A stretch of 64,000 nt of DNA, from positions 496,001 through 560,000 of the forward strand of contig NZ_AP022601.1 in the NCBI RefSeq assembly GCF_010726765.1, written 5' to 3'. The notes beneath the pieces were generated by a model. The model worked only from the letters and a program-made list of their open reading frames with translations. It was not told the DNA's origin and did no database searches. Of this stretch, positions 1-8,903 are shown one piece after another (positions within the stretch are counted from its first letter, which is position 1; every line of letters starts with the position of its first letter). The position numbers and the translations under genes were made by a program. The stretch is from Mycobacterium gallinarum (GTDB lineage Bacteria; Actinomycetota; Actinomycetes; Mycobacteriales; Mycobacteriaceae).

Positions 1-193
1 GCGCGTCGATGTCCACCGCGTCGGGGGTTTCGGCGTTGTCGATGGCACTCAGGGCCGAGCGCAGCGCGGACACCCGGGGGGCGTCGCGCTCTTTGCGGGC
101 GGCGAGTAGCGCATCGCGCAGGGTTTCTCTCCAAAGCTGTGCAGCGGTCACGGCACGCCAAACTAGGCGGCCGAGGCCGCGACCGCAGCTCAT
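1..193 (-). CDS. GatB/YqeY-type domain protein, N-terminal part only
   Basis: The gene is cut by the left edge of the window, so only about 60 N-terminal residues are visible. The reading contains LWRETLRDALLAARKERD followed by a short helix ending SALSAIDNAE, the usual amphipathic start of the YqeY family, which is related to the tail domain of GatB. Two starts are possible. An ATG at 193 overlaps the TAA of the upstream oxidoreductase (TAATG), which suggests translational coupling. A GTG at 151 gives the more typical YqeY N-terminus (MTAAQLWRE). The exact role of YqeY proteins is unclear; a link to tRNA-dependent amidation is inferred from the domain only. Confidence 0.7.
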   Translation of the reverse strand, partial: MSCGRGLGRLVWRAVTAAQLWRETLRDALLAARKERDAPRVSALRSALSAIDNAETPDAVDIDA

Positions 194-1725
194 TATTTGA
201 CTGCGAAGGAGACGGTGTGCCAGCCGGTGGCGCCGTCGGGAATCGGGTCGGCCAGGTCGGCCGTCTGGACAGCACCGGTGTTGTCGGTGGCGCGCACGGA
301 GATCGTGTGCATGCCCGGCGCTGTGGCCTGCCACGGAAAGCTCCACAGCCGCCATGTGTCGTCGGCGTAGCTCGCGCCGAGCTCGGCCTGATTCCAGTCG
401 CCCTCATCGATGCGCACCTCGACGGCGCGCACACCGCGGTCCTGAGCCCACGCGACGCCGCCGAACCTCACCGCCCCCTGTGCCACGTCCTGGCCGCTGC
501 GCGGCACGTCGATGCGTGACTGCGTTTTGATCGGTCCGCGCGCGGACCAGCCCAGCGGCGTCCAGTACCCCTGTGCGCGATCGAACCGGGTGACTTCGAG
601 GTCGACGACCCACTTGGTGGCCGACACATAGCCGTAGAGGCCGGGTACGACGAGGCGCGCGGGATAGCCGTGTTCGGTGGGCAGCGGTTGACCGTTCATG
701 CCGACGGCAAGCAGCGAATCGCGGTCGTCGGTAAGCGCTTCCACGGGGCTGCCCGCGGTGAACCCGTCGATCGACATCGACAGCACCATGTCCGCGTCGG
801 AGTGAATACCGGCCTCCGCCAACAGGTCCCGCAATCGATAGCCGGTCCATGCCGCGTTCCCGATGAGATCGCCTCCGACGGGGTTGGACACGCACGTCAG
901 CGTCACCAGCTTCTCGACGACCTCGAACCGTTCGAGATCCTCGAAGCGGTAGGTGATTTCGCGGTCGACCATGCCATGGATCCTCAACTGCCAGTCGGCC
1001 CGACTCAGCTGCGGCACCGACAGCGCGGTATCGATCCGGTAGAAGTCCTCGTTGGCGGTGACGAAGGAGGGCAGCGCGACACCTTCCGGTTGGACTGTCG
1101 GCGGGACCGCCGGTGCGGCGAGGTCGATCTTGGGCAGTGCGAAGGCGTTGCGGTCGCCCGCGACCGACGTCGTCAGCCGCGACAACACCGCACCCCCGAC
1201 CCCGGTGAGCGCTCCCGCACCGAGGAATCCGAGTGTGACGAGTGACAGCCGTCGGCCGCGATCGGGGGAGTCCGTCGCGGGATCGCCTTCCGGTTCGTCG
1301 ACGAACCGGCCCGACGTCAGCAGCCGAAGCACGGCGACACCGCAGAGGGTGCCGATGATCGTCGGGACGACGTCGGCCCAGCCCGCGCCCGCACGCGACA
1401 GCACGGCCGCACAACCCGCGGCCCCGGCGGCGACGATCGCGGCGCTGCCTACGGGTACGCGGCGCGTCTCGTACTGCGCCGTCACCGCCGCGATCGCCGC
1501 GATGACGGCGACCACCGCGATCGACAGGAACAGTTTGTCGGCCGTGCCGAACGTCTGGATGGCCCATTCCTTGACCGGGCCCGGCGTGAGATCGATGACG
1601 GCCGATCCGACGGCATTGCGTGCGTCGGCTCCAGGCCCGAAGAACACGACGAGCAGTTGGGTCAGGCCGAGGGCGACCGCCGCCGCCGCCACCCCCGCCA
1701 TCGCCTTGGCGCCGCGCTCCGTCAT
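193..1725 (-). CDS. Membrane-anchored molybdopterin oxidoreductase, sulfite-oxidase fold
   Basis: The 510-residue protein has about five N-terminal hydrophobic helices (roughly residues 10-30, 64-83, 92-110, 118-136 and 161-182). A sulfite-oxidase-type molybdopterin domain and a C-terminal Mo-co dimerisation-like domain follow. The Mo-ligand cysteine is recognisable as Cys278 in LTCVSNPVGG, followed by the conserved WTGYRLRDLL stretch. The catalytic part is predicted to lie outside the membrane, tied by the helices. The substrate is unknown; mycobacterial homologues are annotated only as molybdopterin-dependent oxidoreductases. The ATG start at 1725 is 98 bp from the divergent SDR gene. Its stop codon overlaps the start of the YqeY gene, so the two are probably one transcript. 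Confidence 0.85.
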   Translation of the reverse strand: MTERGAKAMAGVAAAAVALGLTQLLVVFFGPGADARNAVGSAVIDLTPGPVKEWAIQTFGTADKLFLSIAVVAVIAAIAAVTAQYETRRVPVGSAAIVAAGAAGCAAVLSRAGAGWADVVPTIIGTLCGVAVLRLLTSGRFVDEPEGDPATDSPDRGRRLSLVTLGFLGAGALTGVGGAVLSRLTTSVAGDRNAFALPKIDLAAPAVPPTVQPEGVALPSFVTANEDFYRIDTALSVPQLSRADWQLRIHGMVDREITYRFEDLERFEVVEKLVTLTCVSNPVGGDLIGNAAWTGYRLRDLLAEAGIHSDADMVLSMSIDGFTAGSPVEALTDDRDSLLAVGMNGQPLPTEHGYPARLVVPGLYGYVSATKWVVDLEVTRFDRAQGYWTPLGWSARGPIKTQSRIDVPRSGQDVAQGAVRFGGVAWAQDRGVRAVEVRIDEGDWNQAELGASYADDTWRLWSFPWQATAPGMHTISVRATDNTGAVQTADLADPIPDGATGWHTVSFAVK

Positions 1726-1823
1726 GAGGCCAAGCTACCCACGCACCGACCCGAAAGCCTTAACGAAAAGTGACGTCAGCTAAGTTGCTTTACAGTCTGA
1801 CCTCATTTTGGAAAGGGAACTAA
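1726..1823. promoter_or_regulatory. Divergent intergenic region with a TGACGTCA palindrome
   Basis: This 98-bp gap separates the oxidoreductase from the SDR. On the plus strand there is a -10-like TACAGT at 1791-1796 and a purine-rich ribosome site GAAAGGGA at 1811-1818 before the ATG at 1824. A perfect 8-bp palindrome, TGACGTCA, lies at 1771-1778, about where the -35 region of that promoter would be, so it could be an operator. No regulator is identified. Confidence 0.4.
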
Positions 1824-2591
1824 ATGGAGATCTCGGGCAAGAAGGCCATCATCGTCGGCGGGGCTTCAGGCTTCGGTAAGGCCACCGCTGAATTGCTGGC
1901 CAAGCGCGGCGCGAGCGTGGCAGTGCTGGACCGCCCGCAATCGAAGGGCAAGGAAGTCGCTGACGAGATCGGCGGCACCTTCTATGAGGTCGACGTCACC
2001 GACTTCGAGGGCACCGAGAAGGTCCTGCAGCAGGCCATCGACCAGTTGGGCGGCCTGCACATCATCGTCACGACCGCCGGCGGTGGCGCCGCCGAACGCA
2101 CCGTGAAGAAGGACGGGCCGCACAGCCTCGAGTCCTTCCGCAAGTGTGTCGACCTCAACCTCATCGGCACCTTCAACATCAGCCGGCTGGCCGGCTGGCA
2201 GATGAGCAAGCAGGACCTCGTCGACGATGAGCAGGAGGAGCGCGGCGTCATCATCAACACCGCCTCGATCGCCGCCTTCGAGGGCCAGATCGGCCAGGTC
2301 GCCTACACCGCGTCCAAGGCCGCTATCGCCGGAATGTGCCTCACCATGGCCCGCGACATGGGCAGCCTGGGCATCCGCGCCCTCGCGATCGCCCCGAGCC
2401 TGTTCGCCACCGGCCTCACCGAGGGCATTCCCGACGAATTCGCCAAGGCGCTCACCAAGGACGCGGCGTTCCCGAAGCGGCTTGGCCGGCCCGAGGAGTA
2501 CGCGAAGCTGGTGGCCGCAATCGTCGAGAACCCGATGCTCAACGGGCAGTGCCTGCGCCTGGACGCTGGACAGCGTTTCGCCCCCAAGTAG
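1824..2591 (+). CDS. Short-chain dehydrogenase, 3-hydroxyacyl-CoA dehydrogenase type-2-like
   Basis: The 255-residue classical SDR shows the NAD-binding glycine motif GGASGFGK near residue 13 and an aspartate after strand 2 (VLDRP), favouring NAD over NADP. It has an NTASIAAF serine segment and the catalytic YTASK near residue 160. The sequence resembles the HSD17B10/Rv1144 group, which oxidises short 3-hydroxyacyl-CoA or steroid alcohols. The substrate here is inferred only from that resemblance. A strong ribosome site precedes the ATG. Downstream, a long inverted repeat separates it from the PoxB-like gene. Confidence 0.85.
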   Translation: MEISGKKAIIVGGASGFGKATAELLAKRGASVAVLDRPQSKGKEVADEIGGTFYEVDVTDFEGTEKVLQQAIDQLGGLHIIVTTAGGGAAERTVKKDGPHSLESFRKCVDLNLIGTFNISRLAGWQMSKQDLVDDEQEERGVIINTASIAAFEGQIGQVAYTASKAAIAGMCLTMARDMGSLGIRALAIAPSLFATGLTEGIPDEFAKALTKDAAFPKRLGRPEEYAKLVAAIVENPMLNGQCLRLDAGQRFAPK

Positions 2592-2595
2592 GACG

Positions 2596-2648
2596 GCGAT
2601 TTCGGCGCGCCCACAGCCACTGAGCGACTGTTGGCGCGCCGAAATCGC
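2596..2648. repeat. Perfect 16-bp inverted repeat between SDR and PoxB-like genes
   Basis: The arms GCGATTTCGGCGCGCC (2596-2611) and its exact reverse complement (2633-2648) flank a 21-nt spacer that can extend the stem imperfectly (ACAG against CTGT just inside). It starts 4 bp after the SDR stop and ends 5 bp before the next GTG start, so it takes the place of any ribosome-binding site. It could act as a terminator without a U-tract, a protein operator, or a dispersed palindromic repeat of the genome. No second copy was seen in this window. Confidence 0.8.
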
Positions 2649-2653
2649 ATAGT

Positions 2654-4399
2654 GTGGCGTGGGTGGCGACTGTTGCTGATCACGTCATCGAGGCCCTGCG
2701 GATCAGCGGCGTACGCCGCGTCTACGGCCTGCCCGGCGACAGCCTCAACGGCTTCACCGACGCGATCCGCCGCTCAGGCGAGATCAGTTGGGAGCACGTG
2801 CGGCACGAGGAGACCGCGGGATTCGCGGCCGCGGCGGACGCTGCGCTCACCGGCGGCCTGGCCGTGTGCGCGGGCAGCTGCGGCCCCGGCAACCTGCATC
2901 TGATCAACGGTTTGTTCGACGCGCACCGCAGCCGCGTTCCCGTGCTCGCGATCGCTGCGCACATCCCACGCACCGAAATCGGATCGGAATACTTCCAGGA
3001 GACGCACCCGCAGGAGCTGTTCCGCGAGTGCAGCGTCTACTGCGAACTCGTGAGCACCCCCGAGATGGCGCCGCGCATCCTCGAGATGGCGATGCGCGCG
3101 GCCGTCGAGGAGAACGGGGTCGCCGTCGTCGTCGTCCCGGGTGAGATCTTCCTGCAGCGCGCTGACTCCTCCGAGTGGAATGCACGGCCGGTCGTTGCGA
3201 CACGGTCGGTGGTGCGCCCCGACGACGAGACGCTGCAGCGGGCGGCCACCATCCTCAACGACGCCGAGGCGGTGACGATTCTGGGCGGCGCCGGCGTGGC
3301 CGGTTCACACGACGCCCTGATCGCCGCGGCGGCGACGCTGAACGCGCCGATCGTGCATGCGCTGCGCGGCAAGGAGTTCATCGAATACGACAACCCGTAC
3401 GACGTCGGCATGACGGGACTGCTCGGCTTCGCGTCGGGCTACAAGGCGATCAAGGAATGCGACGCGCTGCTGATGCTGGGCACCGACTTCCCGTATCAGC
3501 AGTTCTATCCCGACAACGCGAAGGTCGTCCAGGTCGACATCCGCGGCCGCAACCTCGGCCGTCGCACCCCGATCGAGCTTGGGCTGGTGGGGTCGGTCAA
3601 AGACACCCTCGCCGCGTTGCAACCGATGCTCAGACAGAAGACTCAGCGCGAGCACCTGGACCGTTCGCTGCGCCATTACGCCAAGACCCGTAAGCGGATG
3701 GACGACCTTGCGGTCAACGATCGCGATCGCACCCCCATTCGACCTGAATACGTTGCCGGACTTGCCAATCGGCTGGCAGCCGACGACGTCGTGTTCACCG
3801 CCGACGTGGGGTCGCCGGTGGTGTGGGCTGCTCGTTACCTCACGATGAACGGCCGTCGCCGGCTCATCGGCTCGTTCAACCACGGCACCATGGCGTGCGC
3901 GCTGCCACTGGCAATCGGTGCACAAACCGCTTACCGCGACCGGCAAGTCGTGGCGTTGGCCGGCGACGGCGGGCTGGCGATGATGTTCGGTGAGTTGCTC
4001 ACGCTGATCCAGAATCGGCTGCCGGTCAAGGTGATCGTGTTCAACAACTCGTCGTTGAATTTCGTCGAACTGGAGATGAAGGCCGCGGGCATCGTCAACT
4101 TCGGAACCGATCTGGTGAACCCTGACTTTGCCGCCATTGCTCAGGCGATGGGAATCTTCGGCAGGCGCGTCGAAGAGCCGTCCGATCTGGAGGCGGCCTT
4201 GGTCGAGGCATTTGAATTCGACGGACCCGCCATCATCGATGTGGTGACTGCGCGGCAGGAGCTGTCTATTCCACCTGCGATCACAGTTGAGCAGGCAAAA
4301 GGCTTCTCGCTTTACGCGATCCGGACGATTCTCGCCGGGCGGGCCGACGAGTTGCTCGACTTGGCGACGACCAATGTGGCGCGACGTATTCTCGACTGA
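2654..4399 (+). CDS. ThDP-dependent pyruvate oxidase/dehydrogenase (PoxB-like)
   Basis: The 581-residue protein has the three-domain layout of the acetolactate synthase/pyruvate oxidase superfamily. The N-terminal PYR domain begins VYGLPGDSLNG with the catalytic-type glutamate in HEETAGFAAAAD. A central FAD/nucleotide domain is followed by a C-terminal PP domain with the ThDP-Mg motif GDGGLAMMFGELLTL ending in the NN pair of VIVFNNSS. The family oxidises pyruvate to acetate with transfer of electrons to quinone; that substrate is inferred from resemblance. The GTG at 2654 gives the full PYR domain; a second GTG at 2663 is possible. There is no clear ribosome site because a long inverted repeat abuts the start. 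Confidence 0.85.
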   Translation: MAWVATVADHVIEALRISGVRRVYGLPGDSLNGFTDAIRRSGEISWEHVRHEETAGFAAAADAALTGGLAVCAGSCGPGNLHLINGLFDAHRSRVPVLAIAAHIPRTEIGSEYFQETHPQELFRECSVYCELVSTPEMAPRILEMAMRAAVEENGVAVVVVPGEIFLQRADSSEWNARPVVATRSVVRPDDETLQRAATILNDAEAVTILGGAGVAGSHDALIAAAATLNAPIVHALRGKEFIEYDNPYDVGMTGLLGFASGYKAIKECDALLMLGTDFPYQQFYPDNAKVVQVDIRGRNLGRRTPIELGLVGSVKDTLAALQPMLRQKTQREHLDRSLRHYAKTRKRMDDLAVNDRDRTPIRPEYVAGLANRLAADDVVFTADVGSPVVWAARYLTMNGRRRLIGSFNHGTMACALPLAIGAQTAYRDRQVVALAGDGGLAMMFGELLTLIQNRLPVKVIVFNNSSLNFVELEMKAAGIVNFGTDLVNPDFAAIAQAMGIFGRRVEEPSDLEAALVEAFEFDGPAIIDVVTARQELSIPPAITVEQAKGFSLYAIRTILAGRADELLDLATTNVARRILD

Positions 4400-4447
4400 A
4401 CACCCGCTTGCCGCCCAAATTTTGATCTTGACCGCTAATGTTTGCCC

Positions 4448-5809
4448 ATGCGCATTGGTGTGGCCGCGTTGGCGGCTGTCGTCTTGCTCGTGGCCGGCTG
4501 CGGCGGAGGCGGCAATTCGGCGCCGCCGTCGCAGACTCAGAAGGTCGCGGAGGGTGCGCCCGACATCAGTAACGTCAAGATCGAAGGTGACGCCTCGGCT
4601 CCGGCGAACAAGATCGCCATGCAGGCAATCGCGGATCTGGAGCAGTACTGGGCCGAGCAGTTCCCGAAGCTCTACGACAAGGAGTTCGAGCAGATCTCCG
4701 GCGGCTACTACGCCGTCACCGCGGACAGCCCCGCTCCGCCTTGTACGACGTCACCCGAGGAGGTTGCGGGCAACGCCTTCTACTGCTCGACCGAGGACGT
4801 CGTGGCGTGGGACGCCCAACAGCTGCTCCCTGAATTGCAGGACAAGTTCGGGCCTTTCACCATCGCGGTCGTGATGGCACACGAATGGGGTCATGCGGTT
4901 CAGACGCGGTCGAACTTCACGGGCCGCACCGTCACACAGGAGTTGCAGGCCGACTGCTTCGCGGGTGCTTGGTCACGACACGCGCAGGAAGACAAGGTGT
5001 TCGAGGTCAACGCCGCCGATCTGGACAGCGCCCTTGCCGGTGTTCTCGACCTGCGAGACACACCTGGCACGTCGAAGATCGATCCCAACGCGCACGGCAG
5101 CGGGTTCGATCGGGTCAGCGCTTTCCAGGACGGCTACGACAACGGGCTGGACAGGTGCAAGGACTACCGCGACGACGAACCGATGGTGCTCGCACTGCCG
5201 TTCAACGACGAAGAGGACGCGTCGCGCGGCGGCGACTCTCCGTACGACTCGATCGTCAACGGGGTGCCGTACGACATCGAGGATTACTTCACGCAGCTTT
5301 ATCCGGAGATCGCCAACGGTCAGCAGTGGCGTCCGCTGGCGGGCATCGAGCCGTTCGACCCCGCCAACCCGCCGATGTGCGGCGACCAGTCGGCCGAGGG
5401 ATACGCGCTGTTCTATTGCGTACCACAGGATTACGTCGGCTGGGACAACGTCGATGCGATGCCGGAGGTCTATCGGCAGGGCGGCGACTATGCGGTGGTC
5501 ACGCTGCTCGCCACCCAGTGGGGTCTGGCGGCGTTGACCAGGCTCGGTGACGAGTCCGACGAGAAGACGTCGACGTTGCGCGGGGACTGTCTGGCAGGTG
5601 GCTATACGGCGAGCGTGATCCTCTACAACCGTCCCGAGACCAGTACGTACCGCATCTCACCCGGTGACCTCGACGAAGGCATCAAGGCGCTGCTGGTGTT
5701 TCGGGGTGACGGTGATGTCGAACGCCAGGGTGCTGGCTGGGCCAGGGTGGAGGCGTTCCGTAAGGGCGTGATCGACGGCGCCGAATCGTGCCTGACCTAT
5801 CAGGCCTAG
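4448..5809 (+). CDS. Secreted zinc-metallopeptidase lipoprotein with internal duplication
   Basis: The 453-residue protein starts with a lipoprotein signal peptide (MRIGVAALAAVVLLVAGC, lipidated Cys18), so it is predicted to be anchored outside the membrane. The first half carries the neutral zinc peptidase motif HEWGH (145-149) and the downstream ELQAD (165-169), whose Glu is the expected third ligand. The second half repeats the same plan with CDQ/Cys spacing, TQWGL (356-360) in place of HEWGH and LRGD in place of LQAD, so it cannot bind zinc in the same way. The ATG at 4448 is preferred over a TTG at 4442. A -10-like TAATGT lies 6 nt upstream, suggesting a leaderless mRNA. The substrate is unknown. 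Confidence 0.85.
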   Translation: MRIGVAALAAVVLLVAGCGGGGNSAPPSQTQKVAEGAPDISNVKIEGDASAPANKIAMQAIADLEQYWAEQFPKLYDKEFEQISGGYYAVTADSPAPPCTTSPEEVAGNAFYCSTEDVVAWDAQQLLPELQDKFGPFTIAVVMAHEWGHAVQTRSNFTGRTVTQELQADCFAGAWSRHAQEDKVFEVNAADLDSALAGVLDLRDTPGTSKIDPNAHGSGFDRVSAFQDGYDNGLDRCKDYRDDEPMVLALPFNDEEDASRGGDSPYDSIVNGVPYDIEDYFTQLYPEIANGQQWRPLAGIEPFDPANPPMCGDQSAEGYALFYCVPQDYVGWDNVDAMPEVYRQGGDYAVVTLLATQWGLAALTRLGDESDEKTSTLRGDCLAGGYTASVILYNRPETSTYRISPGDLDEGIKALLVFRGDGDVERQGAGWARVEAFRKGVIDGAESCLTYQA

Positions 5810-5835
5810 CAAACAGCTTCACAGAATCCGCCCTA

Positions 5836-5882
5836 TAGCGGACAAACGCGCAACATTCTTGTCCATTAGCGGATATTCGCGC
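5836..5882. promoter_or_regulatory. Pair of similar direct repeats upstream of the methyltransferase
   Basis: Two copies of TAGCGGA followed four bases later by CGCGC begin at 5836 and 5867, 31 bp apart (about three helical turns). They lie in the 187-bp gap 5810-5996, which otherwise contains only the strong ribosome site AAGGAGGA at 5981-5988. They look like operator half-sites for the methyltransferase/kinase operon, but the regulator is unknown. Confidence 0.4.
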
Positions 5883-5996
5883 TCCTCAGGGCGTTGAGTT
5901 AGTGGTGCAGTATCGAACCGGCGTCGGTCAGATCTGTTACCAGATCGTCAATTTCGGCACCGGGTCGATGTTTTACTCGACAAGGAGGACCGCGTC

Positions 5997-6824
5997 ATGA
6001 CAGATCCCACAGCCACCCTCGACGTACAACAGGTCGCTGCCAAACATCGCGCGATGTGGGCGTCCGGCGACTATCCCAAACTTGCCGTCGAACTCGTCGC
6101 TCCGCTCGGCCCCGTTTTGGTGGAAGCTACCGGCATCGGCCCGGGGGATCGAGTATTGGACGTGGCCGCCGGTACGGGGAACGCGTCAATACCGGCCGCC
6201 GAAACGGGCGCGACGGTCGTGGCCAGCGACCTGGTCCCGGATCTCTTGGAGCACGGCAGTCGACAGGCCGCCCAGCGAGGCGTCGAGCTGGAATGGCGTG
6301 AGGCCAACGCCCATGAATTGCCTTTCGGGGACGACGAATTCGATGTGGTGATGTCGTGTATCGGCGTGATGTTCGCGCCGTTTCATCAGCTCGCCGCGCG
6401 GGAGCTGGTCCGCGTGTGCAAGCCCGGTGGCCGGATCGGGCTGATCAGTTGGACACCTGAAGGCCATATCGGGCAGCTGTGGGCCACGATGAAGCCCTAC
6501 GCTCCACCCCCACCGACCGGTGCTCAACCGCCACCGCTGTGGGGAGATGAGGACCACGTCCGCGCGCTGCTGGGCGACGGGGTGACCGATGTCGTCATGG
6601 AGCGACGGATGCTGACGGTCGACACATTCGCCGACGGTGCCGAGTTCCGCGACTACTTCAAGAATCTCTACGGGCCGACCATCGCGGTGTACCGCAACAT
6701 CGAGGGCGATGCGGCTCGCGTCGCCGAACTCGACGCGGCGATCGCGGATGTCGGCGACAGCGTTCTGACCGGCTCGTCGACGATGGAATGGGAGTACCTG
6801 CTGCTGACGGCGCGTAAGACCTGA
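5997..6824 (+). CDS. Class I SAM-dependent methyltransferase
   Basis: The 275-residue protein has the Rossmann SAM-binding motif LDVAAGTGNAS (about residues 48-58). It then has an acidic residue after strand 2 (ASDLVPDLL) and the UbiE-like motifs LPFGDDEFDVVMS and RVCKPGGRIGLISW. These place it in the methyltransferase 11/25 group acting on small molecules, often lipids or quinones. The substrate cannot be read from sequence. The ATG at 5997 has a near-ideal ribosome site. The next gene, a phosphotransferase, begins 12 bp after the stop, so the two are co-transcribed. Confidence 0.8.
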   Translation: MTDPTATLDVQQVAAKHRAMWASGDYPKLAVELVAPLGPVLVEATGIGPGDRVLDVAAGTGNASIPAAETGATVVASDLVPDLLEHGSRQAAQRGVELEWREANAHELPFGDDEFDVVMSCIGVMFAPFHQLAARELVRVCKPGGRIGLISWTPEGHIGQLWATMKPYAPPPPTGAQPPPLWGDEDHVRALLGDGVTDVVMERRMLTVDTFADGAEFRDYFKNLYGPTIAVYRNIEGDAARVAELDAAIADVGDSVLTGSSTMEWEYLLLTARKT

Positions 6825-6836
6825 CAACATGTCTTC

Positions 6837-7900
<1,064 letters not shown>

Positions 7901-7904
<4 letters not shown>

Positions 7905-8665
7905 CCGAAGGCGTCGAACCCGAGTTTGACGGCCAGCGCCAGTCCCGCCGCACCGATCGCCAGCCGTATCGGCTTGGCAGGTGCGTGACGCACGACGACG
8001 GGACCCAGCCGTGATCCCACGAGGCAGCCCAGCCCGAGTGGAACGACCGCCGACCACTGCACCGGTGCGACGAAGACGAAGATGACCGCCGCGACGACGT
8101 TGGCGATGCCGAGGATGACGTTCTTGCCCGCATTGGCGTGCGCGAGCGTCGCCCCGCCCGCCCGGAGCAGTATCGCGAGCAGGAGAACACCCGCGGCCGC
8201 ACCGAAATAGCCGCCATAGATACAAATTACGAAGATCGCAGCTGATTCGAGTACCAACGTCACCGTGTGTCTTCGATGACTTGCCACCGTCGCATCCTTG
8301 CGCTGCCGGGCCGGGATGAGGATGGCGACCGAGGCGAATGCGAGGAGAAGGGGAACCACCTTCTCGAAACCTTCGGCTGGGAGCGACAACAGCAGAACGG
8401 CGCCGATTAGTCCGCCCAGCGCCGCGACCGGGGCGATGCGTTTGAGCCACGGTCCCTGCCCCTCGAGTTCAGGACGCGAGCCCCACACCGACCCGATGCC
8501 GTTGAACACCACGGCCACCGTGTTGGTCACGTTGGCCGTCACCGGTGGCAGACCAACGAGCAACAGTGCGGGATACGTGGCGACCGAGGCCAAACCCGCG
8601 ATGCTGCCGGTGAGGCCGCCGAGCACTCCTGCTGCGGCGAGAAAGGCCGCATCCCACCACGTCAT
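7901..8665 (-). CDS. TauE/SafE-family (TSUP) permease
   Basis: The 254-residue, strongly hydrophobic protein has about eight predicted membrane helices in two repeats, the second starting near KRIAPVAALGGLIGAVLLL. It has small-residue motifs typical of the sulfite exporter TauE/SafE family (GLTGSIAGLAS near the N-terminus and GYFGAAAGVLLL mid-protein). Members move sulfite, sulfonates, or other organic anions; the substrate is unknown. The gene is convergent with the phosphotransferase, overlapping by four bases, and is followed at its 5' side by the promoter region of the LeuA-like gene. Confidence 0.85.
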
Positions 8666-8753
8666 TGCGGGCTCACGTTACTTCTCGGACCGTTCCGAGC
8701 TGCCCGCTGGGGCGGGGATTCGCGCCCGACCCGCCTTGCCGCCTGAAATGTGT

Positions 8754-8782
8754 TTGCACCTGCCTTCGGGGGCGTCTAGAGT
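8754..8782 (+). promoter_or_regulatory. Promoter for the leader peptide and LeuA-like gene
   Basis: A -35-like TTGCAC (8754-8759) and a -10-like TAGAGT (8777-8782) are separated by 17 bp. Transcription would start seven or eight bases later, at or next to the GTG at 8790, making the leader-peptide message leaderless. Confidence 0.6.
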
Positions 8783-8789
8783 CGCCAAC

Positions 8790-8831
8790 GTGCCGAGGCG
8801 ACTCGTAGTAGCAACCCGCAGCGGGGTCTGA
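8790..8831 (+). CDS. Predicted 13-residue leader peptide
   Basis: GTG at 8790 opens a 13-codon reading, VPRRLVVATRSGV, ending in TGA at 8829-8831. It contains Leu and three Val after the start codon. The stop overlaps the first arm of an RNA hairpin. Its position between a good promoter and alternative hairpins 73 bp before the LeuA-like gene fits a translation-coupled attenuator. It is not detectable by length-based gene calling, and the support is purely from layout. Confidence 0.55.
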   Translation: MPRRLVVATRSGV

Positions 8832-8875
8832 TCCTGACCGACCCCTCGCTGTGGGTCGTCGCTACCTCGTCGGTC
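8808..8875 (+). promoter_or_regulatory. Mutually exclusive leader hairpins (LEU-element-like attenuator)
   Basis: Four pairings compete. GGGGTC (8823-8828) pairs with GACCCC (8840-8845). CGACCC (8839-8844) pairs with GGGTCG (8853-8858). GACCGAC (8836-8842) pairs with GTCGGTC (8869-8875). GTAGC inside the leader peptide (8808-8812) pairs with GCTAC (8861-8865), which would make a pseudoknot. A conserved pseudoknot called the LEU element has been described upstream of actinobacterial leuA operons; this is probably an example. There is no T-run, so control may act on translation initiation of the gene at 8904. Confidence 0.6.
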
Positions 8876-8903
8876 ACTTCCTCTGAACTGAGAAGACCGG
8901 CAC

